Part shown: one piece after another, positions 56,280 to 64,000 of the stretch | How the letters are laid out: the number at the start of each line of letters is the position of its first letter | Position numbering within the stretch: position 1 is the stretch's first letter | Assembly: GCA_019137255.1 (NCBI GenBank) | Contig: WPDH01000156.1 | Coordinates: 124,001-188,000 of the forward strand | Source of the DNA: Corinectria fuckeliana | Taxonomy: Eukaryota > Ascomycota > Sordariomycetes > Hypocreales > Nectriaceae | Reading direction: 5' to 3' | Length of the DNA stretch: 64,000 bases | The notes under the pieces: generated by a model | The model's input: only the letters and a program-made list of their open reading frames with translations | Databases searched by the model: none | What the model was told of the DNA's origin: nothing | Translations under genes and position numbers: made by a program

Positions 56280-57037
56280 GCAACCTTGCTTTCCGAGACC
56301 TGCGATAGCTGCCCAGTCTCTAAATCAGTCGGCAGCTTCGGGACCACATGGAACTCCGAAATTAGGGGTAGCTGTAGTGAGTTGACGACTATCTGGACGC
56401 TGACTATTGGAGTCACGTAAGTCTGGCACTCAACTAGTAGTCCATCGAGGATCAAGAATCTGCTGCTGACGCCATACCACGGGGATCAGGTGCTTTTATT
56501 CCCTTTGTGCTTTAACGAACTTGTGGCTTGGCTTTGGCAAAGCACAGAGAGACAAGAAACTGGGCCAATCTTCACTGACCGGTCTGTGGATCACCAACAA
56601 AATGTCCAGCATCATACTTCCGGCCGGAAGATGCTTCGTCAGATATGGAGCAAAGGCGCGAGGCTTGATAGGCAAGAAGGGCAGAGCAGACGGGAAAGCA
56701 TTCGAGTCTTTCGAGAGGGAGTCGGCGGCTGCAGCAGAAGAGACGATGATACTGAACTGGAAAGCTTCTGTCGGTTCCCTGCCTGAGGAGTGTAGTATTA
56801 GGTTGTGGCGTTCGCTCAAGCCAGTACAGTAAAAATAAACATTCAGGGACTGTGTGCCCCTCCATCCTTACTAGGTACAACCCCACTAACAATTACTTCG
56901 TTGTTAATCCAACATTCTTCTTCCTAAAAATCTCCAACTCACCCATCATCGCTTTCCTACCTATCACGAGCGCGCAATAAACCGGTGGTTGATTCGGTCG
57001 GATTTCCACTGTCCTCTTCCGTCTATACGCAACAAGA
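56280..57037. other. Intergenic region upstream of TSR3
   Basis: About 760 bp. Overlapping short frames at 56490-56830 show no recognisable family. The final 100 bp form the TSR3 leader. Confidence 0.35.
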
Positions 57038-58237
57038 ATGGTCCGCCACAAGAAGGATTTCAACCCCAAGGGCAAACGCGGTGGCGCCTCTTACGGCCCC
57101 CCGCGATCTCGAGGACCCCTCGCTGGCGACGATGACACCTCCGGCTCCAGGAAGCGCCCGGCCTTCAAGGCCGCCTGCTGGGATCTCGGCCACTGCGACC
57201 CCAAGCGCTGCTCCGGCAAGAAGCTCATGAAGCTCGGCATGATGCGCGACCTGCACCTCGGCCAGCGCCACAACGGCGTCATCATCACCCCCAACGGCAA
57301 GCAGGTCGTCTCCCCCGCCGACCGCGACCTCATGGACCAGTTCGGCGCCGCCGTCGTCGAGTGCTCCTGGGCCCGTACCCAGGAGATCCAGTGGAACAAG
57401 GTCGGCGGCAAGTGCGAGCGCCTGCTGCCCTACCTCGTCGCCGCCAACTCCGTCAACTACGGCAAGCCCTGGCGCCTCAACTGTGTCGAGGCCCTCGCCG
57501 CCGCCTTCGCCATCTGCGGCCACCTGGACTGGGCCGAGCAGATCCTCGAGCCCTTCTCCTACGGCCAGTCGTTCCTCGAGATCAACGCCACCGTTCTTAA
57601 GCGCTATGCCGCCTGCGCGGATGCTGCCGAGATCAAAAAGACGGAGGAGGAGTGGATGGAGCAACTGGAGAGAGAGTACACAGAAAGTCGGGAGGAAGGC
57701 GAGGATGACATGTGGACCAGAGGCAACACCAACCGAAGGCGGATAGGTCCCTCCGATGACGAAAACGACGACGAAAACGACGACGAAGAGCGGGACAGCG
57801 ACGAGGATAGCATAGACGGTATATACCTGGGCAAGAAGCCTCCGAAGACCGCCAAACCAGAAAACGACTCGGACAGCGAACAAAACAGGGACCCCTATGC
57901 AATATCCGATGACTCGGACGACGAAGCCGCCATGGCCGAAATCCGCCGCAAAGTCCTCGCCTCCAAGACCTTCTCCAACCCCGCCCCCGAAGACTCCCGC
58001 AAGAAGCCCGCCACCATCCCCAACCCGCAGCAGCTCAAGCCCGCCTCGGACGTCCAGCCCGACTCGGATAACGGCGAGGAATCGGACGACTCGGACGACG
58101 AGTTCGACAACATCATCTCCGCAACCCCCGTTACCGACCGCATCGGGCTCGCCAAGCTAGACAAGGAGCGCGAGCGCGCCGCCATCACGACCAAGACTTT
58201 TTCGTCCAGCTTCACGTCGGCGCCGGGGCGAGGGTGA
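57038..58237 (+). CDS. TSR3: 18S rRNA aminocarboxypropyltransferase Tsr3
   Basis: Cytoplasmic late 40S-maturation enzyme that transfers the aminocarboxypropyl group of S-adenosylmethionine to the hypermodified pseudouridine of 18S rRNA (m1acp3-psi). Intron-less, 399 codons. Conserved core: AACWDLGHCDPKRCSGKKLM (RLI-like N-terminal part), VVSPADRDL, VVECSWARTQEI, RLLPYLVAANSVNYGKPWRL, NCVEALAAAFAICGHLDWAE, FSYGQSFLEIN. The C-terminal 180 residues are an acidic Asp/Glu/Ser-rich tail typical of the fungal forms. The start gives MVRHKKDFNPKGKR, a basic leader usual for the family. Confidence 0.96.
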   Translation: MVRHKKDFNPKGKRGGASYGPPRSRGPLAGDDDTSGSRKRPAFKAACWDLGHCDPKRCSGKKLMKLGMMRDLHLGQRHNGVIITPNGKQVVSPADRDLMDQFGAAVVECSWARTQEIQWNKVGGKCERLLPYLVAANSVNYGKPWRLNCVEALAAAFAICGHLDWAEQILEPFSYGQSFLEINATVLKRYAACADAAEIKKTEEEWMEQLEREYTESREEGEDDMWTRGNTNRRRIGPSDDENDDENDDEERDSDEDSIDGIYLGKKPPKTAKPENDSDSEQNRDPYAISDDSDDEAAMAEIRRKVLASKTFSNPAPEDSRKKPATIPNPQQLKPASDVQPDSDNGEESDDSDDEFDNIISATPVTDRIGLAKLDKERERAAITTKTFSSSFTSAPGRG

Positions 58238-58635
58238 CGTCTGAAAGAGAGAGAGAGGTAGGTAGGGAATGCTAGACCGGGGCCTTAAGGGCTTAATGAA
58301 GAGTTCAAAGAGCCCATCTTCTTATTTCTGCCCTGGTGAAGTAACACGTAGAGAAGCTGTAGTCGGGGCAATGCGTTCGTTGACGCTTGTGGCGTTGTAT
58401 CCATTGTATGAGTATTGGTATTGGATTCTATGCTCCACACCAAGACACCCCTTGAGCTGATGCCGTCCTTCGCCTATCGTAGCCTACAAATACATCATGT
58501 CTTTTTAATACAGTTCATATATATGACGGGCACACGGCGAAATCAAGCCGGCCTCGTTGTAACTCAACCCGCTGACCACCATGCTGCCGGTCCCGTTTTC
58601 CTTTTCGTACACTGTCCTTTTCTCGTGTTGTTAGT
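58238..58635. other. Convergent 3' intergenic region TSR3 / mtIF2
   Basis: About 400 bp between stop codons; no gene was seen. Confidence 0.35.
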
Positions 58636-61600
58636 TTACAAGTGTCGCTTCTCTTTGATCTCTTCGTATGTCTGAATCTGGTCGTCGACCTGCACATCCT
58701 GGAAGCCCTCGAAGCCGATACCACACTCGGTGCCCTTGCCCATCTCCATGACGTCCTTCTTGACGTGCTTCAGCGTGTTGATTTTGCCTAAGGAAAGTCT
58801 GTTAGTGATGTCTGTGGCCCGAGAAACAGGCAGAATTAAAATAAAATAAAAGGGATCGTCAACTCACCATCAAAAATGACTTTGCCGCGTCGCAGCACCT
58901 TGACCATGGACGTCCGCTTGATGGCACCGTTGCGGACCTTGCAACCGGCAATATTCTGGCTGACACGCTTTTTGAGGTTGATGGCAAATACCTGCAGGAT
59001 GTCGGCCTCGCCGAGGACGCGGTGGGTGACGATCTGCGGGAGGAGCTCCGACAGCGCGTCCTTGACCTCGTCGGCGACGTGGTAGATGACGCTATGGTCG
59101 ATGATGCGCACCTTGTTCTCGTCGGCGCGCTGGCGGATGTGCGGCTGGATGGCGTTGTTGAAGTTGACGATGACGCTGTTGGAAGTGGCGGCGTGGTCGA
59201 CGTCGTACTCAGAGATGGGGCCGACCGACGAACGCAGGATCTTGGTCTGCACCTCGTGGTTGCCAATCTCCTGTACGGTGCCGTTGACGGCCTCGACGGA
59301 GCCGGCCACGTCGGCCTTGACGATGACGTTCTGGTAGATAATGCCGGGCTCGGCGTCCTCGGCCGCGGCGACTTGGGCACCTCCGGCCTCGGCTGTGGCC
59401 GCTGCCTCCTCCGCTGCGGCCTTCTCACGGATCCGCTGCTCGTGCTCGGCAAGCTGGGCGGAGCTCTCCTCGCGTTCGGCCATTTCCTGCCGATACTCGA
59501 TGGCCGTCTTGGCCTTGCCCTCGTCCGGCGACTGGAGGACTCGTTCTCCAGCCTCGGGCAGATCGCGCCAGCCTAGGACCTCTACCGGTGTACCCGGCGG
59601 CGCTTCGGGGATCTCGACTCCGGCCTCGTTGCGAAGGACGCGAATCTTGGCCCATGTCTTGCCGGCCACGATATAGTCGCCCAGCCGAAGGGTTCCTCGC
59701 TTGACGAGCACCGAGGCCGACTTGCCGACCTGTTTGATACTGGACTCCAGAACCCACCCCTCAGCCATGCCGTCAGTCTCAGAGCGGACGTCGAGCATTT
59801 CGGACAGAGTGACAATGTTCTCCTCTAGGTCTTCCATGCCCTGGCCGGTCTTGCCGCTGACGCATACAACCTGGACATCGCCTCCGTAATCTTCAATCTC
59901 GACACCGTGGCGAGCAAGATCGGACTTGACCTGCTCAACTCGAGCGTCTTCCTTGTCAATCTTGTTGATGGCTACGATTATGGGTACCTTGGCCGATACA
60001 GCATGTTTCAGCGCCTCGAGGGTCTGGGGCATGACACTGTCGTCGGCAGCCACCACCAGGACGACGATATCTGTCACGTTGGCACCTCGTTGACGCATAG
60101 ACAGGAAGGCAGCATGGCCGGGCGTATCGAGGAAGGTGATTTGCTTTCCGGACGACATCTTGACGACGAAGGCGCCAATGTGCTGGGTAATGCCTCCATG
60201 CTCCTCAGCGGCGACCGAAGACTTCCTGAGCCAGTCCAAGAGTGTGGTTTTGCCATGGTCGACATGGCCCATGATGGTCACGACGGGCGGACGAGAAGGA
60301 AGCGTGGTCGGGTCGTCCGGGGCAGGACGAGGCCGTAAATCACGCTTGGACCCCGTGTCAATGGTTGGCTCAAGCCCATACTCCATGGCAACAAGCCCAG
60401 CCGTGTCTCCAGTCATGATGGTGTCTTCGGTAATGTCCTCAAAGCCCATGTTTGCCAGATCGCGCAGGAAGTTGGGGATCGGGAACCGTAGAGCATGTGC
60501 CAAGTTCGACACGCTGATGTACTCGGGGAGGAAGATTTGAACTGCTTGCTCCTCGACTTGCTCACCAGCGCGTCTCCTCGCATCTTTGTCAGCCTTCCGA
60601 CGTTGCCTCGCCTCCCACTTCTGCATAGCCTCGTCGTCCCAGTCCTCGTCTTCCTCTTCGCGCCGCCGTCGGTTCTTCTGGCGCTTGTCCTTCTTGCCAC
60701 CCCGTCTGGAAAGTTCATCCTCCTCCTCTTCTTCTTCAAATCTGGATTTCCGTCGTGGCTGATCGCCGGACTGTTCCTCAGACCATGGCGTGTATGGCTT
60801 CGGCTCCCGGAATGACCCAAGCTTGCTCTGCGTTTGCGAAGCTGCAGAAGATCTGTCGGCTGACCTTCGCACACTCGGGGTCGCCGCCTTCTTGCCACGG
60901 AAGCCAGTGACCCTGTTCTCGAGGGCCTCCCAAAAGTCGCCCTCTTCTTGTGGCGCTTTCCCCGTCTTTTCCGCGTCATTCCGCCGCGCACGCCTGAGTT
61001 GACCCCAGACTTCAGATGGGTCGCCCTTGTTAGCTGCTTTGAGCTGATTTCGAGGAGTAGACTGCTTCTGAGCTGGGACTTCTGTGTCTACTTTTCGAGC
61101 GCTGAAAGCACCCCAAGAAACCTGTTGCGATGTAGACGAGGCCTGAGAAGGTTGAGATTTGGTGGACTGATTTCCGGACCAAGAAGATGGTGTCGCCACC
61201 GGACCTGGGGCGCGGTCGATCTTGAACGCCTCGGCAAGCAACGAGCTCGACAGCGGGCCGGACTGCGACTTGGATGCGTTAGGTTCGGACCATATGTCTT
61301 TGTTTTTCGGTCGATTGGGCCGGCTGTTGTTCTTCTTCTTCGAGGATGCGTTGGCCGAGGTGCCGTCGGGAGCATTCGCGTTCTTGGGGGGCTTCGGAGC
61401 GAGGCCCATCTTCTTTCGAGCTTCCCGCTCGTGAGGAAGAAGCGCATTAGGAGTGGGAGCGGGAGCGCCCTCCTGAGTCGCGGGGGGGTTATTCGCAAAG
61501 GAGCCGAAGGATCCTAGCCCGTTGCCAAATCCCCCTCCCGGGAAGCCTCCCGGTCGCGAACTGCTCCCATTATCGTTCGGCCCGTGTAGCGAGGAGCTCG

Positions 61601-61853
61601 TTGACAGAGCGCGCACGCCGAACGACTGCGCCCCGAAGGGCCTCAACCGTACTGATGTCCCCAAGTTGATTGTCGGGCTTGCGCCGGTCGAAAGGCGGCT
61701 ATCCTTTAGCTGTCCTTCCCTCGGCGAGAGCTTGTGTCGGCAGAAAGCGCATACATAGGAATTGCAGCGCTCCTAGAAATGATGTCAGTCAATTGAAAAG
61801 AATGAGCCGATAGATGGGAAGCAATCAACCTGTAACGTGCGAACTCTCAACAT
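58636..61853 (-). CDS. Mitochondrial translation initiation factor IF-2
   Basis: GTPase that brings formyl-methionyl initiator tRNA to the mitochondrial ribosome. Exons 61830-61853, 58868-61772 and 58636-58787 join in phase to 1026 codons. The short first exon (MLRVRTLQ) and the start of exon 2 (CNSYVCAFCRHKLSP) form the presequence region, followed by a long Ser/Lys-rich linker with acidic and basic blocks. The IF-2 N domain is IFLPEYISVSNLAHALRFP. The G domain has GHVDHGKTTLLDWL, LDTPGHAAFLSMRQRG, NKIDKED and SGKTGQG. Domains II-IV follow, and the final exon ends KKDVMEMGKGTECGIGFEGF then QDVQVDDQIQTY, the conserved C-terminus. Without the last exon the protein would miss that end. Confidence 0.95.
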
Positions 61854-62413
61854 TGCCGCGACGGGGAATTGCCAGACCTTAAGTGAGCGTCTGACATGGA
61901 CTCGATGGTCGCTGCAATGCTCGGTTTCGGCAACACTCATCCATCATCTGTGGAGTTGAACATTTTCGATCCACAAGAGAGCTCGGCGCCGGGATTGTCC
62001 GCCACAGCATAGCGGGCGGAGAATGACGGGTGTGGCTTGAAAACTGGTAGAGTGCGATGCGCCACAGGGGCAAGCACTCACCGTCGCCTATCAGGCAGTC
62101 AGTCGAGACACGTACGACCTTTTCTTGTGAGGTTGAAGGAAAAGGGACACTGAGCCTGTCATCGGAAGAAGAGGTTACATAATCTTGAATATTTCTGTTT
62201 ACAATAATTGGAACTATTGCTTGGAAGCTTGAGGGGGACTTACAATTTCTGCGCAGGGGTCGCTGACGACTGCCATCTTTGTTAGTGGAGCTACGGCAGG
62301 CCTCAGTGTGTCCACTCAAGAACACCTATCCAACTGAACGAACTCCTGGACTCGCGACTCTCTCCAGCCCATTGCCCACAACACATCTCACAATAATCAC
62401 CTCCAAACCAAGC
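61854..62413. other. Divergent promoter region mtIF2 / membrane protein
   Basis: About 560 bp between divergent start codons; no further gene was recognised. Confidence 0.4.
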
Positions 62414-63451
62414 ATGGCACCCTCCAAGCGGGAAAGAAAGGTCAAACCGCCTAAGGCATCGCCGAAGAACGGAACAGCTCCGCCTTCGCCCTTCAAGCGG
62501 CCCCCGGAAGTCCTGGAACCCTTCATCAGCACCCTGGATAAGAAGCACATCTACGTCACGCACATCGACTCGAAGCCCGCCGGATTTAAGCGCAAGATCT
62601 TTCTCGTGCCCGTGGGCATGAACATCGGCGTCGTCCTCCTCTTTGCCCTGCGCGTGTTCTGGATCCTGCCCTGGTACACCAAGCTCGTCACTTCGGCGCT
62701 GGGCCACCCGAATGAGACGACGTGGACGCACACGGATGGGACGTGGTCCGAGAACGCCTGGGAGGTGGCCAAGCGCGCCTTCACCATGTTCTTCGACTTT
62801 GCGCTATTCGTCTTCGTGTGGCCGTGGCCCGTCGAGTTCACCCTCGGCCAGGCCCACGGCAACCCGTGCCAGTGGCGATGGCAGGTCGGCTTCCGGGCCC
62901 AGGAGATCTACGTCCGGCGCAGCCGCGACTGGGACCGGGTGCTCAAGGACATCTTCGCCCAAAAGGAATCCAAGACGATCCTGTTCACGTACCTCCGGCA
63001 GGCAACGGCGCCGATGGTGCAGGAGCAGAAGACGGGCTACCTTCTGATGAACGCACAGTGGGATCTCGACTGGGCGGAGATGGTGTACGCCCACCGCCTC
63101 GTCGACAAGAAGGACATCGCCATCGAGGCGTTCAAGAGCCTCGTGCTGGTGCACCACCGCGACTATGGCTGGATGGTCTACGACATGCAGGCCAGCGAGG
63201 CGTCGAGCGAGGACCAGCGACGCCGCCAGGTGTTTGCGTTCCGGGACACTCTAGCGTCTATGGGCAAGGAGGACCTGTTCTACCGCTGGGTGGAGATTGT
63301 CCAGTTTGAGTCGACGCAGCCAGGCGGCTTTGGCCCCGACGAGCAGGAGGTTGCAGCCAAGAAGATCCGGGAGATGTTTGAGGACGAGAACATCAACTTC
63401 GACGACCTATGGAAGGAAAGCGTGGGGGCGATGGGCTTTACAGGAGAATAA
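62414..63451 (+). CDS. Conserved fungal membrane protein, function unknown
   Basis: Intron-less, 345 codons from MAPSKRERKVKPPKASPKNG; the frame is open upstream, but this Met begins the basic N-terminal tail. Two hydrophobic segments are at about residues 60-85 (FLVPVGMNIGVVLLFALRVF) and 122-145 (AFTMFFDFALFVFVWPWPVE), separated by a hydrophilic loop with Asn-Glu-Thr and Trp residues. The C-terminal 200 residues are soluble and Trp/Asp/Glu-rich (WRWQVGFRAQEIYVRRSRDW, MNAQWDLDWAEMVYAHRLVD, FAFRDTLASMGKEDLFYRWV). I recognise the overall look of a conserved Pezizomycotina protein but no named domain or function. Strong third-position GC bias supports coding. Confidence 0.82.
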   Translation: MAPSKRERKVKPPKASPKNGTAPPSPFKRPPEVLEPFISTLDKKHIYVTHIDSKPAGFKRKIFLVPVGMNIGVVLLFALRVFWILPWYTKLVTSALGHPNETTWTHTDGTWSENAWEVAKRAFTMFFDFALFVFVWPWPVEFTLGQAHGNPCQWRWQVGFRAQEIYVRRSRDWDRVLKDIFAQKESKTILFTYLRQATAPMVQEQKTGYLLMNAQWDLDWAEMVYAHRLVDKKDIAIEAFKSLVLVHHRDYGWMVYDMQASEASSEDQRRRQVFAFRDTLASMGKEDLFYRWVEIVQFESTQPGGFGPDEQEVAAKKIREMFEDENINFDDLWKESVGAMGFTGE

Positions 63452-64000
63452 GCGGTAGTCTCCATCGACTCTCAGCATGTACGAACAAGATGTAAAGTAT
63501 ATATCGGATAGCTGATACAGAAAGCGAAGATCAGAGGCTAGAAACAGAGTGCGATGGATCTTCATATTCGCTAAGAGCGGAGTAATTGAAAGAACAATCA
63601 AGGAGTCGAGGAGATCTTTCAGCTCAAGTCCAGGCCACACAAGCCATACATACCGCAACTAAAATCTAAGAGCAACCTCACACACATCCCTAAATCCTTC
63701 ATATCCCACCATATCATTTTACCGCAGACTAAAATAAATCCAACTACAGCATATGAAAGCTGCAAATACACTGATACTACAGGAAAAATCAAAATCAATC
63801 TACCGCCCAGGAAAAAGGAACAAGGCAGCGATTCGAACCTCGAACCTCCAAAAAACAATAGACGGTGACCGTCCTTCCCGCCCTGCTATAGTTCTCAGCG
63901 ACTATACTGCAGCGCGTCGAGCTTTCGCCTTCGATTTTTCTTTGCACTGTTCTCCAACCTCGGACGCCGCGCAGTTCCCCCCCGTCGAGGGAAACTAGGC
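63452..64000. other. Right-edge region without a recognised gene
   Basis: About 550 bp, AT-richer near 63660-63800. A GGTTCGAATC-like T-loop sequence on the minus strand near 63827-63840 is not accompanied by a matching acceptor stem. A tail of another gene beyond the edge cannot be excluded. Confidence 0.35.

Noticed and set aside
56490..56832. Overlapping frames of about 100 codons between the two-TM candidate and TSR3
   Set aside because: Frames overlap on both strands, with no recognisable domain and no convincing start.
63808..63890. Possible tRNA on the minus strand (GGTTCGAATC T-loop-like sequence)
   Set aside because: No matching acceptor stem, D-arm or anticodon arm could be paired; the T-stem itself has mismatches.

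Overview
The window is nuclear DNA of a filamentous ascomycete (Pezizomycotina), most likely a Sordariomycete. The reasons are short spliceosomal introns of about 50-120 bp, two intron-containing tRNA genes, a GPI-type GH72 glucanosyltransferase, a CDC10-type septin, queuosine salvage, and ATP-citrate lyase split into two head-to-head subunit genes. The genus cannot be named from sequence alone. All gene calls rest on reading translated exons and splice signals by eye; no database search was run.

Layout. 0-11 kb is dense housekeeping: a 5'-truncated OAR1-like 3-oxoacyl-ACP reductase, the SUMO E1 subunit UBA2, queuosine salvage protein QNG1, DNA polymerase delta subunit 4, SKI8, mitoribosomal bL32m and a CDC10-type septin. 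A 3.6 kb stretch without a recognisable gene follows. 14.8-17 kb holds the GH72 cell-wall enzyme and a small cysteine-rich protein. 18.6-26.9 kb holds the two ATP-citrate lyase subunits, divergently transcribed. Their shared 4.4 kb intergenic region is interrupted by a dead 1.39 kb Tc1/mariner element with terminal inverted repeats and a TA duplication. Its three premature stops all look like C-to-T changes at CpA, as left by repeat-induced point mutation.

28-31 kb carries mitoribosomal uL30m and the MRG15/Eaf3 chromodomain protein, which has an unusually long 1.08 kb intron. 31.6-39.7 kb looks accessory: a frameshifted relic of an NRPS-like carrier/reductase gene, tRNA-Gly(GCC), a GNAT acetyltransferase, a decayed Dal5-type MFS transporter, an apparently intact DHA1-type MFS transporter and tRNA-Lys(CUU). 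40.5-63.5 kb returns to housekeeping: eIF2A, an RPAP1/Rba50-type protein, the HIR-complex subunit Hpc2, a GGA adaptor, a small two-TM candidate gene, TSR3, mitochondrial IF-2 and a conserved membrane protein.

How genes relate. ACL1 and ACL2 make one cytosolic enzyme that supplies acetyl-CoA. bL32m, uL30m and mitochondrial IF-2 serve mitochondrial translation. eIF2A, TSR3 and SKI8 act in cytosolic translation, ribosome maturation and RNA decay. Hpc2 and Eaf3 are chromatin factors. I found no CRISPR array, rRNA gene or viral sequence, and no convincing new multi-gene system. The most interesting signals are the mutated transposon in the ACL promoter region, the NRPS-like relic in the accessory block, and the long Eaf3 intron with an in-phase internal reading frame.
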